A DNA stretch of 52,458 bases from IMG/VR virus record IMGVR_UViG_3300045283_000148, positions 1 through 52,458 of that record; one strand, given 5' to 3'. Under the pieces are notes generated by a model. The model had not been told where the DNA came from. It saw only the letters and a list, made by a program, of their open reading frames with translations, and made no database searches. The position numbers were made by a program, and so were the translations under genes. How positions within the stretch are numbered: the first letter of the stretch is position 1; every line of letters begins with the position of its first letter. Positions 36,306 through 48,000 of this stretch are shown here, piece after piece. Origin of the DNA: a virus.

Positions 36306-36917
36306 ATGGCGAATGCCGTATGGCCGAGATTCAAACAAAGCCTCATGACCGAGGCTGACACCAACAAATCGCTCGATCAGACCGGCTCCAACGCGCCGTT
36401 CGCGGCACTAGTGTCGGCGACTTACACCTACATCTCAACGCATCAGTTCTACAGTTCGCTCGCCGGCGTCGTCGGCACCGACGTCGCCATCACCACGCCT
36501 ACTGTCGTCAACGGCCTGTTCGATGGCGACGACTGCACCTTCACCTCGGTGAGCGGCAGCACGGTGACCGCCATCGTGATCTATCGCAAGAACACCGGCG
36601 CGAATACTACTTGGCGGCTAGTATTGTATGAAGATACAAGTGTTACCGGACTTCCAGTCGTGCCCAACGGCGGCAATATCGTGATTACTTTCAATGCATC
36701 AGGTATATTTCAATTGAGCGACAGTAACACCAAGACGAATATTGTCCAAGTAGGCAAAGCCGGTCGCGCTAATCTATACGAGTTTGCTTATCGAGGCTTC
36801 GAAGACCTGCGTTTTACTGGTCTCATGGCGCAAGAGGTCGAAGAGTATGCGCCGTATGCCGTGCATGAAGTGAACGGCCACAAGGTCGTCAATCTGGGAC
36901 TTGCTCTGGCCGCCTGA
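36306..36917 (+). CDS. Virion protein with S74-like (intramolecular chaperone) C-terminal segment
   Basis: A 203-residue protein from ATG 36306. Residues 1-135 resemble a beta-rich capsid-accessory domain (TPTVVNGLFDGDDCTFTSVS, TAIVIYRKNTGANTT, VTGLPVVPNGGNIVITFN). From 138 it changes to SDSNTKTNIVQVGK, LYEFAYRGF, TGLMAQEVEEYAPYAVHEVN and GHKVVNLGLA. This follows the pattern of peptidase S74 / endosialidase chaperones (S-D-x-x-x-K, then GxMAQEV). S138 and K143 could be the self-cleavage pair. DNA over the join is more AT-rich, suggesting a domain fusion. Confidence 0.7.
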   Translation: MANAVWPRFKQSLMTEADTNKSLDQTGSNAPFAALVSATYTYISTHQFYSSLAGVVGTDVAITTPTVVNGLFDGDDCTFTSVSGSTVTAIVIYRKNTGANTTWRLVLYEDTSVTGLPVVPNGGNIVITFNASGIFQLSDSNTKTNIVQVGKAGRANLYEFAYRGFEDLRFTGLMAQEVEEYAPYAVHEVNGHKVVNLGLALAA

Positions 36918-36929
36918 CCGCCCGCGCAC

Positions 36930-37247
36930 ATGAATCCCGATCCGTTGATCGGCCTGCCCGAGCAGGAGCGTCTGCTGTTCAATGCCTTCAAGCAGGCATC
37001 GGCCGGCAAGAACGTCGACGCTGTGCTCGGTGCTGCGTTGAACATCGTAATCAATACGATCAGGCAGATGGAGCCCACTCGCGCCCAGGCGGAGGCGCGT
37101 TACGACGCGCTGTTCGGCCGCGCCAAGACGCTCCTGCTCGAACGTAATTATGATTCAGTGACCGGAAGGCGCAGGACAATTTTTCCCTTCGATCAGCAGG
37201 TACGCATGCCTCTTCATTGGGAAGATGATCAAGTCAACACGAGGTAG
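36930..37247 (+). CDS. Hypothetical protein
   Basis: A 105-residue protein, MNPDPLIGLPEQERLLFNAF then NVDAVLGAALNIVINTIRQM and a basic C-terminus. It is mostly helical. It lies between virion genes. The family is unknown; it may be a small head or tail assembly factor. Confidence 0.6.
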   Translation: MNPDPLIGLPEQERLLFNAFKQASAGKNVDAVLGAALNIVINTIRQMEPTRAQAEARYDALFGRAKTLLLERNYDSVTGRRRTIFPFDQQVRMPLHWEDDQVNTR

Positions 37248-37252
37248 ACATC

Positions 37253-37690
37253 ATGGCAATCGGCGGCACGACAGAGACGGCAATTCTCGCTCTTATCTTC
37301 AACGCGACGGCGTGGGCCAACTACGCCGACAACGCCGCCGGCACGCCGCAGACGAACATCGCGGTGGCGTTGCACACCGCTGATCCGGGAACAGGCGGCA
37401 CACAGTCGACCAGCGAGGTGGCCTATACTTCCTACGCCCGCGCCAGCGTCGCGCGCACCACGGGCGGCTGGACGATCTCGGGGACGGGTCCTGCAACTTG
37501 CTCGCCGGTTTCCAACATCACCTTTCCAGCGGGCACTGGTGGATCGGGTACGGCGACCAACTTCAGCACCGGCAAGACCGGCGGCGGCGCGACGGCAATT
37601 CTGTGGAGTGGGACTATAACGCCGTCAATTTCCTTGGGGAGCGGGGTCACGCCCGTGTTGACTTCGGCGACCTCTCTCACGCTCTCGTGA
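37253..37690 (+). CDS. Phage virion/fibre-like protein
   Basis: A 145-residue beta-rich protein: AILALIFNATAWANYADNAA, NIAVALHTADPGTGGTQSTS, EVAYTSYARASVARTTGGW, SNITFPAGTGGSGTATNFST. The pattern (LHTADPG, then SEVxYTxYxR) is a well-known family of small phage structural proteins often labelled tail or head fibre. Its exact place in the virion is unknown. GAGG precedes the ATG. Confidence 0.7.
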   Translation: MAIGGTTETAILALIFNATAWANYADNAAGTPQTNIAVALHTADPGTGGTQSTSEVAYTSYARASVARTTGGWTISGTGPATCSPVSNITFPAGTGGSGTATNFSTGKTGGGATAILWSGTITPSISLGSGVTPVLTSATSLTLS

Positions 37691-37691
37691 C

Positions 37692-38135
37692 ATGAACCAC
37701 GACGCAGAATTCCGGCGCTGTCTGATCGAGCTGGACGTGATCGGAATCTGTGACTTGTGGTTTCATGTTTCGCCAGGATTGCCGCAGCCGAGGAACAACG
37801 ACGAGGCGCTGATCACTTTGCATCACGCGCGCACGCAGGCCGAATCGATACCGGAAAAGCTGCGGTGCTATTCGCATTCATGGTTGCTGGAGCGCGGCCT
37901 GCCATCGGGACTGCCGGATCATCTGAAGCCAAAAGCAGATCGTCTATACCCGCGCCGGGTCGAAGCGGTGGGGGTGGCGGTCATGGCGACATCTGCCGAT
38001 GGCGTCACGCGGGCGCGCGCGATCGAGAGGGCCATGTCCGATGCTGTGGCTGAATGCTACGCGGATGGCGAGCGCGATCCCGAGGTCATCAAGGAGCGGA
38101 TGGCAGAGGCTAGACGAGCGATGGAAGCTCCATAA
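37692..38135 (+). CDS. Hypothetical protein
   Basis: A 147-residue protein. ELDVIGICDLWFHVSPGLPQ, TLHHARTQAESIPEKLRCYS and HSWLLERGLPSGLPDHLKPK form a globular N-terminal part. The C-terminal half is a charged helix (ARAIERAMSDAVAECYADGE). It starts 1 base after the previous stop. No family is recognised. It is probably not a virion fibre because it lacks the beta-rich, Gly/Thr-rich composition of its neighbours. Confidence 0.6.
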   Translation: MNHDAEFRRCLIELDVIGICDLWFHVSPGLPQPRNNDEALITLHHARTQAESIPEKLRCYSHSWLLERGLPSGLPDHLKPKADRLYPRRVEAVGVAVMATSADGVTRARAIERAMSDAVAECYADGERDPEVIKERMAEARRAMEAP

Positions 38136-38138
38136 TCC

Positions 38139-39461
38139 ATGGCATCCTATTACGTTTATTCCGGCGCGACGGGTTCAGGCAACGGCAGTAGTTGGGCCAA
38201 TGCGTACACTACGCTGTCGTTGGCGTTCTCCGGCAAGACGGCAGGTGACATATTCTATGTTGCACACGATCATGTGCAGAGCAGCGCATCCTCGTTCACG
38301 CTGACGAGCCCAGGCACCATTACTGCTCCGGTGACGGTGATCTGCGTCAATCGCGCGGGATCGGTCCCTCCTGTGTCAGCCGACCGGCGCACGACAGCGC
38401 AGGTCGCAACAACCGGCGGAACGCAGCTCAGATTTGCCGGATATACCCATTACGATGGCGTCATCTTTACCGCTGCAGATGGTGCCTTCAATGGACTTTT
38501 AATGATCCCGGAAGGGGGCGCCAGTGTATTGACACGCTTTGACAACTGTTCGCTACGGTTGGGCGGAACAGGATCAGGCGGCAGGATATATCTCGGCGCG
38601 CAAGGCGCTGCAACGGGAACTGCAACCGAACTCAACAACACGACAGTGTCGTTTGCTGCCGTAGGCCAAAGTATTGACGTGGCATCGACGCTTAAGTGGC
38701 GCAATACGCCGTCGGCAGTGATAGGGACGGTGCCGACTATCCTGTTCAATTTTTCGGCCTCGAATGGTGGCACTGTCGATTGCATCGGTGTCGATCTGAG
38801 TGCTCTAGGTTCCGGCAAAACCATTGCCGCGGCTGCAATCAGTGCTCGATGCGTACTCAATTTCCTGGATTGCAAGCTTGATGCAGCGGTTACCAAATCA
38901 GGCGTGCCGACCACATATGGCGGAACTGAAACCAATTTCACGCGCTCTGGCTCTGCGGGGGTTAATTATACGGTTTATTGTCAGAGGGTTGCCGGTTCGC
39001 TCGTCGAGGAAACCATCATCGTCCGCACCGGGGGCGCGTCGGACGGCACGACACCGATTGCGTGGAAGGTCGTCACGACCGCAAACTGCACGTATTCGAT
39101 GCCCTTCGAATCTCCCCCGATCGCGATCTGGAACGACACGACTGGCTCGGCCAAAACTGCGACGGTCGAGGGTATCTGGGGCGGCGGCGCGGTGCCGAAC
39201 GACGACGATGTTTGGCTCGATGTGGAATATCTGGGCAGCTCGTCGTCGCCGCAGGGCTTGTTCGTCAATGATGGCAAGGCCGATTTGCTGACGGCCGCCG
39301 CTGGCCAGACCTCGAGCTCGGCAACTTGGGGCGGCTCGACCACCAAGTTCAAGCTCGCGGTAACGTTCACGCCGCAGCAGAAGGGCTTGGTCTACGCGCG
39401 CGTCAAGTGCGGTAAGACATCGTCCACCTTCTACATTGACCCGATGATCACTTTGACATGA
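38139..39461 (+). CDS. Large beta-rich virion protein (beta-helix-like)
   Basis: A 440-residue protein starting MASYYVYSGATGSGNGSSWA, a typical opening of right-handed beta-helix/pectate-lyase-like phage proteins (YVYSGATGxGxGSSWANA). It continues with many short Gly/Thr/Ser-rich strands. The C-terminal domain (FKLAVTFTPQQKGLVYARVK) looks Ig-like. No catalytic residues are assigned. It is probably part of a head or tail fibre. Its stop overlaps the next ATG. Confidence 0.7.
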   Translation: MASYYVYSGATGSGNGSSWANAYTTLSLAFSGKTAGDIFYVAHDHVQSSASSFTLTSPGTITAPVTVICVNRAGSVPPVSADRRTTAQVATTGGTQLRFAGYTHYDGVIFTAADGAFNGLLMIPEGGASVLTRFDNCSLRLGGTGSGGRIYLGAQGAATGTATELNNTTVSFAAVGQSIDVASTLKWRNTPSAVIGTVPTILFNFSASNGGTVDCIGVDLSALGSGKTIAAAAISARCVLNFLDCKLDAAVTKSGVPTTYGGTETNFTRSGSAGVNYTVYCQRVAGSLVEETIIVRTGGASDGTTPIAWKVVTTANCTYSMPFESPPIAIWNDTTGSAKTATVEGIWGGGAVPNDDDVWLDVEYLGSSSSPQGLFVNDGKADLLTAAAGQTSSSATWGGSTTKFKLAVTFTPQQKGLVYARVKCGKTSSTFYIDPMITLT

Positions 39462-40948
39462 CAGATCGCAACTATATCGTCGGCGTTCCAGCTTCCGTTA
39501 CCGATGGCAGCGGCAAGACCATGCTCGTCGCTGGCTTCGCGAATCTGGGCGAGGTCGATCTTTCGACGGCCCTGTCTGCGTCGTTGGTCACTGACGCAGA
39601 TGCATTCTATGTGCCGAGCGTAACGCCGGGCGCCGTTGCATTGGCGCCTGCGTTATTCAGTGATGCGGATGTGTTTTACACAGCGTCCGTCACGCCAGGC
39701 GCAATTACTCTGGCGCCCGCGGCGTTCAGTGACGCTGACGCATTCTTTGCGCCAAATATTCCGAGTGGTGCCGTCAGTCTCCTGCCCGCGTTGCTGGCTG
39801 ATAACGATAGCATTCTGGCGCCATCGCTTGCCATCATTGCAGTAGCGGTCGGAACTGCCGCCGGCACCGGAACTGCAGCCGCCACCGCTGCGAGAGCTTC
39901 TGTCGGTCTTGCGGCCGGCACAGGCGCTGCTACCGCTCCCGCCGTCGTCACCAAGCAAGCGGTCGGTCGGGCGACCGGCCTCGGCACCGCCTCCGGGCAG
40001 AGCAGCGCCAAAGGCAAGCCCAAGCAGGCGAAGGGTCAAGCGAACGGCACCGGGGCGGCCCGTGCCACCGGCATTCGCGGATCAGCGGGGTTCGCATCCT
40101 CAGCCGGGTCTGGCGACGCCAGTGGGGCCGCGCAGCCGCTTATCACGGTCTACGTGGTGGGGCATGCCTCGGGTGTCGGCCAAGCCTCGGCTGCGTCCAG
40201 GGCGGGTGTAGCGGGCCATGCCAGTGGCTTTGGCGAGGCGTTTGCGACCTATGCCTTCGACGCGGAATCTGACGGCCATGCCATCGGCGGCGGCGACGCC
40301 GTGGCGGTCTGTGCCGCGGCAGCAGCGGGGCAGGCGGATGGTATTGGTGACGCTGTTGCGGCCACCTCGAGCCCGACGGCTGCAGTCGGGAGTGCGGCAG
40401 GAGCCGGCAACGCCATCGGCGGGGCAGCGGGCGCGGTCAGGGCGACAGCCGCCGGTGTGGGTGCAGCGGCGGCCATTGGTACGGCCAACACCGCCGGGGT
40501 TGGTGTTGCCGTTGGATCTGGGGACGCCGCCTCGGTCACCGGTTCGTTGGGCCAGGCCCCGAGCACCGGAGATGCGCTCGGAGTCAGTCCGCCGCTCGGC
40601 TTAGCACCGGCGCTGCTGGTTGATCAGGATGATGTCCCGACACCGGTGGATGTGGGATGGGGGTTATACGGCCAACTGCTCGTCGACGTGGATCTGGTCC
40701 TAAGCCCGCAGGCCAAGACGATCGCCTACCTGTCGCCAGACGTCTTCGTGGAAGAAGACGTCATCGATACCTACCCGTTCTTCATTCAGGCCGTCACCGG
40801 CGGCATTCCAGTCCCGCCACCTTCCGGCGTCTTGACTGGATCGATCAGCTATCCGCGGCGGATGACCGGCACCCTCGACCGTCGACCACGGTTGACGGGA
40901 AGCATAAAGCGCAGCACGCGAGTGCTAACGGGAAGCCTGAAAAGATGA
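39458..40948 (+). CDS. Repeat-rich fibre-like protein
   Basis: A 496-residue protein in three parts. Residues about 30-125 hold four repeats around DADxFYxPSVTPGAVxLAPA, the same unit as in the 1848-3002 protein. Residues about 130-370 are low-complexity Ala/Gly/Thr repeats (GTAAGTGTAAATAARASVGL), probably an extended shaft. The C-terminal ~35 residues repeat LTGSIxR (LTGSISYPRR, MTGTLDRRPR, LTGSIKR, LTGSLKR). The low-complexity part is prone to length change. Function as a fibre is inferred. Confidence 0.7.
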   Translation: MTDRNYIVGVPASVTDGSGKTMLVAGFANLGEVDLSTALSASLVTDADAFYVPSVTPGAVALAPALFSDADVFYTASVTPGAITLAPAAFSDADAFFAPNIPSGAVSLLPALLADNDSILAPSLAIIAVAVGTAAGTGTAAATAARASVGLAAGTGAATAPAVVTKQAVGRATGLGTASGQSSAKGKPKQAKGQANGTGAARATGIRGSAGFASSAGSGDASGAAQPLITVYVVGHASGVGQASAASRAGVAGHASGFGEAFATYAFDAESDGHAIGGGDAVAVCAAAAAGQADGIGDAVAATSSPTAAVGSAAGAGNAIGGAAGAVRATAAGVGAAAAIGTANTAGVGVAVGSGDAASVTGSLGQAPSTGDALGVSPPLGLAPALLVDQDDVPTPVDVGWGLYGQLLVDVDLVLSPQAKTIAYLSPDVFVEEDVIDTYPFFIQAVTGGIPVPPPSGVLTGSISYPRRMTGTLDRRPRLTGSIKRSTRVLTGSLKR

Positions 40949-41646
40949 CCGACACCGCCCAAAATTTTAGCCTCTATGTCGGCAATGATACCGATGTGCT
41001 GTTCGACATCGGCCCGGATGATACCGGAATGAATCTGCAATTTGCGCAAAGCCTGACATGGAAAGCTTACGATCAGACCCTCGGCGTGCCTGATATGTCC
41101 ACGACGGTGATCAGCAAGGCGGCAGGTTCCGGCATTACGATCACCGATCCACTGCTGCTCAAGATCACGGTAACACTCAACAATACGGACACCGCTGGGC
41201 TGAACGGTAATTATTATCATGAGATCAAGGTTGTCGACACCGCCGGCAAGGTGACGACCACAACAACTGGTTTTATGACCGTGATCGACCCGGCATCAAT
41301 GCCGAACGTTGCCGCGTTCAAGGCCATGTTTCCCGATCTCGCCAGCAATGACGATACCCTGGTGCAGGTTGCGCTCGATCATGCCTCCCAGTTCGTGGAC
41401 GAGAGCTGGGGATCGTCCGAGGCAAATGCCATCATGTATCTGGCGGCGCATTTCATGTCGACGGCACACGCGACTGCCGACACTGACGGTCGTGTAGTCA
41501 GTTCCGAAACCATTGGCCGTATGTCGATCAGTTACGCCGTCGGATCGGCCACGGGCACCAGCGCCAGTGCGCTCGGGATGTCTCGCTACGGTCTCGTCTT
41601 CAGCAGCCTGCTTGCCTCGCAAGGCTTCGGTATAGCGATTGTGTGA
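40945..41646 (+). CDS. Head-tail connector (DUF4054) with an extra N-terminal domain
   Basis: A 233-residue protein from ATG 40945 (ATGA overlap). Residues about 118-233 match DUF4054: FKAMFPDLASNDDTLVQVAL, DHASQFVDESWGSSEANAIM, YLAAHFMSTAHA, VVSSETIGRMSISYAVG. This family forms part of the neck between portal and tail. The first ~115 residues (FSLYVGNDTDVLFDIGPDDT and following beta strands) look like a BppU/Ig-like domain and are absent from a typical DUF4054 protein. Confidence 0.75.
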   Translation: MTDTAQNFSLYVGNDTDVLFDIGPDDTGMNLQFAQSLTWKAYDQTLGVPDMSTTVISKAAGSGITITDPLLLKITVTLNNTDTAGLNGNYYHEIKVVDTAGKVTTTTTGFMTVIDPASMPNVAAFKAMFPDLASNDDTLVQVALDHASQFVDESWGSSEANAIMYLAAHFMSTAHATADTDGRVVSSETIGRMSISYAVGSATGTSASALGMSRYGLVFSSLLASQGFGIAIV

Positions 41647-41984
41647 TGGCATTCGACTGGGCAGGCCGCCGCGCCACCGCGACCAGGATGATCACCAAGT
41701 ATGGTGCTCGCGCTATCCTGCGCCGAACCAGCGGCGATCGCGACTGCATCGCGTGCATGATCGACTTCATGCCGCGCCCGCATACCGGCGAGCTCCGCAA
41801 TGCGCCCGATCGTATGATCTTGGTGGCGGCAGACGGCCTCGACGTCGCGCCCGATGCCGAGAAGGATCATCTGGTTTGGCAACCTGGAAGCACTGAGGAG
41901 GAGAGCCTGCGGCTGATCGCACCGATCGGCAAGTTCGCCCCGGCGGGGGTAGTGGTTTATTTTGAACTGCAGGCACGGCGATGA
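41646..41984 (+). CDS. Neck/head-tail joining protein
   Basis: A 112-residue protein from ATG 41646, overlapping the previous stop. MAFDWAGRRATATRMITKYG, then RAILRRTSGDRDCIACMIDF and the beta-rich DRMILVAADGLDVAPDAEKD. Position between DUF4054 and the tail terminator is that of a head-closure or stopper protein. The family assignment rests on order. Confidence 0.65.
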   Translation: MAFDWAGRRATATRMITKYGARAILRRTSGDRDCIACMIDFMPRPHTGELRNAPDRMILVAADGLDVAPDAEKDHLVWQPGSTEEESLRLIAPIGKFAPAGVVVYFELQARR

Positions 41985-42457
41985 GCTTCGATAAGCGCGA
42001 GGCAATCCTGCAGCGCATGCTCGCAATCCTCAGCACGATTACCGGCCCGGCGGTGGTTGATGGCCAGGTGAGCATCTTCCGCAATCGCGGCGAGGTGCCG
42101 GTCGAGAAGTTGCCCGCGTTGGTACTGCTCGACGGCCGCGAGGAAATCAGGCTCTCCGCCAGCGGCAAGGGCGGCGCGCTCGCCGCCACGTTGTTCACGC
42201 TGCACCCGCAGGTGTTCGTGGTGCTCAAGCCGCGCGAGGATGTCAACAACGACGGCATCGGTGAGGAACTGTCGGACTATCGCATAAGGCTGCTCAAGGC
42301 GTTCACTAGCGACGACAGCCTGCTGGCCATGCTCGGCAGCAACGGGGAGATTCAATACCTCGGCCACGAAACCGACATGCAAACGGGAAGCACCATGCTC
42401 GGTCAACTGCAGATGCTGTTCTCGCTCACTTATGTGCTTAACCCCAGCGATCTATAA
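41981..42457 (+). CDS. Tail terminator-like protein
   Basis: A 158-residue protein. FDKREAILQRMLAILSTITG, VSIFRNRGEVPVEKLPALVL, LHPQVFVVLKPREDVNNDGI and LGQLQMLFSLTYVLNPSDL have the mixed alpha/beta plan of gpU-like tail terminators, with the usual ending in a beta strand. Its position directly before the tail tube gene agrees. The start overlaps the previous stop. Confidence 0.7.
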   Translation: MSFDKREAILQRMLAILSTITGPAVVDGQVSIFRNRGEVPVEKLPALVLLDGREEIRLSASGKGGALAATLFTLHPQVFVVLKPREDVNNDGIGEELSDYRIRLLKAFTSDDSLLAMLGSNGEIQYLGHETDMQTGSTMLGQLQMLFSLTYVLNPSDL

Positions 42458-42469
42458 AGGAGAATTATC

Positions 42470-43270
42470 ATGGCTGGCGTAGTCTCCCCAGACGTCCATA
42501 ATCTAGCAGTCGGCAAGGGTTTTATCCTCTTCAAGCCAGAAGATGCGACGGATTTTTACCACGTTGGTAACGTCCCAACTTTTACATTCACTCCGAAGAT
42601 CACCACGCTGGATCACTTCTCCAGCATGGAGGGCACGCGGCTGAAGGATCTTTCCATCACGCTGGAGAAGTCCGGCGAGATCAAGATGGACATGGAGGAG
42701 TTGACGGCCAGGAACCTCGCCATGCTGGTGCTCGGTGACGTCACCGAGGACACCGATGGCAACCCGGTGGTCAGCATCTTCTCGCGTGATTCGTTGACCG
42801 GCCAGCTCCAGTACTACGCCACCAACGAGGTGGGACCGCGCTGGTATGTCGATCTGCTCAGTGTGACCTTCAATCCGTCGGGCGACTTCTCGCCCATCGG
42901 CGACACCTTCGCCAAGCTGCCGGTGACCGGCACCGTGCAGGCGGTCGATGGCGTGTTCGGCACCATGACGCTCAAGCCCGACGTCAACACGGTCGCGCCC
43001 GAGAGTGTGCTGCCGCCGTTCATCACCGGCACGCCCAAGGTCGGGCAGGTGCTGACCGCCAACATCGGTGGATGGATCGGCGCGCAGAGCTTCACTTACC
43101 TGTGGAAGGTCGGTGGCACCACGCCGGCAGGCACACCGGTCAACCTGAAGACCTTCACTCCGGCGTCAGCCGATGCCACCAAGACGGCCACGGTCACAGT
43201 TACCGCCACCAACGCGAACGGCACGTCACCCCCCGAAGTCAGCGATCCGACGGCCACCATCGCGGCCTGA
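42470..43270 (+). CDS. Major tail tube protein with C-terminal Ig-like domain
   Basis: A 266-residue protein with AAGGAG before the ATG. The N-terminal ~175 residues are a tail-tube fold: GFILFKPEDATDFYHVGNVP, LDHFSSMEGTRLKDLSITLE, LTARNLAMLVLGDV. The C-terminal ~85 residues (FITGTPKVGQVLTANIGGWI, FTYLWKVGGTTPAGTP, ATKTATVTVTATNANGTSPP) form an Ig-like/Big domain decorating the tail surface, as in lambda gpV. Confidence 0.85.
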   Translation: MAGVVSPDVHNLAVGKGFILFKPEDATDFYHVGNVPTFTFTPKITTLDHFSSMEGTRLKDLSITLEKSGEIKMDMEELTARNLAMLVLGDVTEDTDGNPVVSIFSRDSLTGQLQYYATNEVGPRWYVDLLSVTFNPSGDFSPIGDTFAKLPVTGTVQAVDGVFGTMTLKPDVNTVAPESVLPPFITGTPKVGQVLTANIGGWIGAQSFTYLWKVGGTTPAGTPVNLKTFTPASADATKTATVTVTATNANGTSPPEVSDPTATIAA

Positions 43271-43287
43271 AAACAGGAGTTAGAAAT

Positions 43288-43797
43288 ATGACCAGCCTTC
43301 TCGACATCGGTCCTCTGACCGAGGAAGTGGAAATCCGCGGCACCAAGATCACGGTGCAGGGCCTGACAGCCGGGCATATCTTCCAACTGTTCTCCGAATA
43401 CCCCGACATGCGCAAGATGTTTGAGACCGGTACGGATGCCAGTCCGCAATCGGTCATGCTTGCGCTTGCGCCCGATCTGATCGCCAGAATCATCAGCATC
43501 GCGACGGGATCGCCCGGTGATCCGGCGGTTGAGGCCAAGGCCAAGACGATGGGCGCCGCCGATCAACTGGCTATCGTTTCGGCAGTGCAGCGGCTGTCGT
43601 TCAAGGATGGGATTGGCCCTTTTATCGAACAGATCAGCAGCCTGATGGGCGCGGCGATGCCGATGCCGACAGAACTGGAAGAGAAAGTCGCGCAAACCTA
43701 CAAAGATACGGTGAAGAAATTGCGTTCTCAATCCAATGCCTCATTGCAAACGGACACTCCAGGGATGCTGCGTGGGCCAGCACACCGCGCCAACTAG
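43288..43797 (+). CDS. Tail assembly chaperone (G-like)
   Basis: A 169-residue protein from ATG 43288 (AGGAG before it). MTSLLDIGPLTEEVEIRGTK, TVQGLTAGHIFQLFSEYPDM and RKMFETGTDASPQSVMLALA match tail assembly chaperones that coat the tape measure during tail assembly. Position between tail tube and tape measure is the standard one. An open -1 frame overlaps its 3' end (43713-43940), as in gpG/gpGT pairs. Confidence 0.8.
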   Translation: MTSLLDIGPLTEEVEIRGTKITVQGLTAGHIFQLFSEYPDMRKMFETGTDASPQSVMLALAPDLIARIISIATGSPGDPAVEAKAKTMGAADQLAIVSAVQRLSFKDGIGPFIEQISSLMGAAMPMPTELEEKVAQTYKDTVKKLRSQSNASLQTDTPGMLRGPAHRAN

Positions 43798-43940
43798 ACG
43801 CATGGTGTCAGTTGATCGAACGCGAGCGTAGTCTGCGGTTGGCGCAGGAGTTCAGCAATTTGCGCTATGCGCAGGCCGAGGGCGAGCACGCGCGCAATCA
43901 TCATGACGGACTGGTGGCGCTCGCGAAGGGCGGACGATGA
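43713..43940 (+). CDS. Tail chaperone extension in the -1 frame (T-like)
   Basis: An open frame of 75 codons, -1 relative to the chaperone gene, runs past that gene's stop and ends at a TGA overlapping the next ATG. It reads EEIAFSIQCLIANGHSRDAA, then LDAWCQLIERERSLRLAQEF and GEHARNHHDGLVALAKGGR. IANGHS followed by a LERER helix is typical of second-frame tail chaperone products. No ATG/GTG start is available near its beginning. A programmed -1 frameshift is likely, but no classical slippery heptamer was found. Coordinates mark the last part of the open frame, not a known start. Confidence 0.7.
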   Translation, partial: EEIAFSIQCLIANGHSRDAAWASTPRQLDAWCQLIERERSLRLAQEFSNLRYAQAEGEHARNHHDGLVALAKGGR

Positions 43941-44410
43941 TTGACATCATAGTAAAGGTTGAAGGGCCGCCGGTCGGTCCACAAGTCGCGGGCAATCTCG
44001 AAAAGATAAGGCTGCGCGTTCAGCGTGCGATCGCCAACGCTTCAAGGAAGCTCGGTGAGAACATCGTCGCCAAAGGACGCGCGGACATCAGCGCTGCCGG
44101 CAAGTTCGGCCCGCGCTGGACGTCGGGCCTGACTTTTGACGTGACAGGGCCCGAAACTACCCGCACCGTTAGCATCCGCGAGGCGGCGGCACACTGGCAA
44201 ACGCACCAGTATGGCGCCATCATTCACGGCAAGCCCCTGCTCTATTTTAAGCCCGACAGGCCGATTTTCTATCGGGGCAAGACAACCACGCCTGCGGTTA
44301 TCAGTGTGCCTAGCGTGCGCATCCCCAAACGATTCCATCTCATCGAAATTGCGCGGGCCGAATCGAAGACGTTCGGCGCGCTTTATCGTGTTGAGATGGC
44401 GACCGAGTAG
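43937..44410 (+). CDS. Minor tail protein upstream of the tape measure
   Basis: A 157-residue protein. IRLRVQRAIANASRKLGENI, GRADISAAGKFGPRWTSGLT, AAAHWQTHQYGAIIHGKPLL and FHLIEIARAESKTFGALYRV resemble proteins encoded between tail chaperone and tape measure in alphaproteobacterial siphoviruses (DUF6441/HK97 gp10-like style). It is probably a tail assembly component. The start overlaps the stop of the -1 frame extension (ATGA). Confidence 0.65.
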   Translation: MIDIIVKVEGPPVGPQVAGNLEKIRLRVQRAIANASRKLGENIVAKGRADISAAGKFGPRWTSGLTFDVTGPETTRTVSIREAAAHWQTHQYGAIIHGKPLLYFKPDRPIFYRGKTTTPAVISVPSVRIPKRFHLIEIARAESKTFGALYRVEMATE

Positions 44411-44413
44411 ACC

Positions 44414-47835
<3,422 letters not shown>

Positions 47836-47839
<4 letters not shown>

Positions 47840-48000
47840 AATCCCGTTACATGGTGGTCGAGGTCACAGACCTGCGCACCAGGGAGAAGAGCTACAAGGT
47901 GTATGAGCGCAACGCGCGGACACCGTTGACGATTGGCATTGCAACGCGCGAGGAGGCCGAAGCCAAGGTGCGCGAACTGGAAGAGGCGGAGGCAAGGTAA
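47836..48000 (+). CDS. Small protein after the tape measure
   Basis: A 54-residue protein: MKSRYMVVEVTDLRTREKSY, KVYERNARTPLTIGIATREE, AEAKVRELEEAEAR. It has a short beta part then a helix. Overlaps with both neighbours (ATGA before, TAATG after) support it as a real tail-operon gene. The family is unknown. Confidence 0.65.

Noticed and set aside
43690-43800. Classical slippery heptamer for the tail chaperone frameshift
   Set aside because: Candidates such as GAAGAAA and TGGGCCA do not allow proper re-pairing in the -1 frame, so none is claimed.
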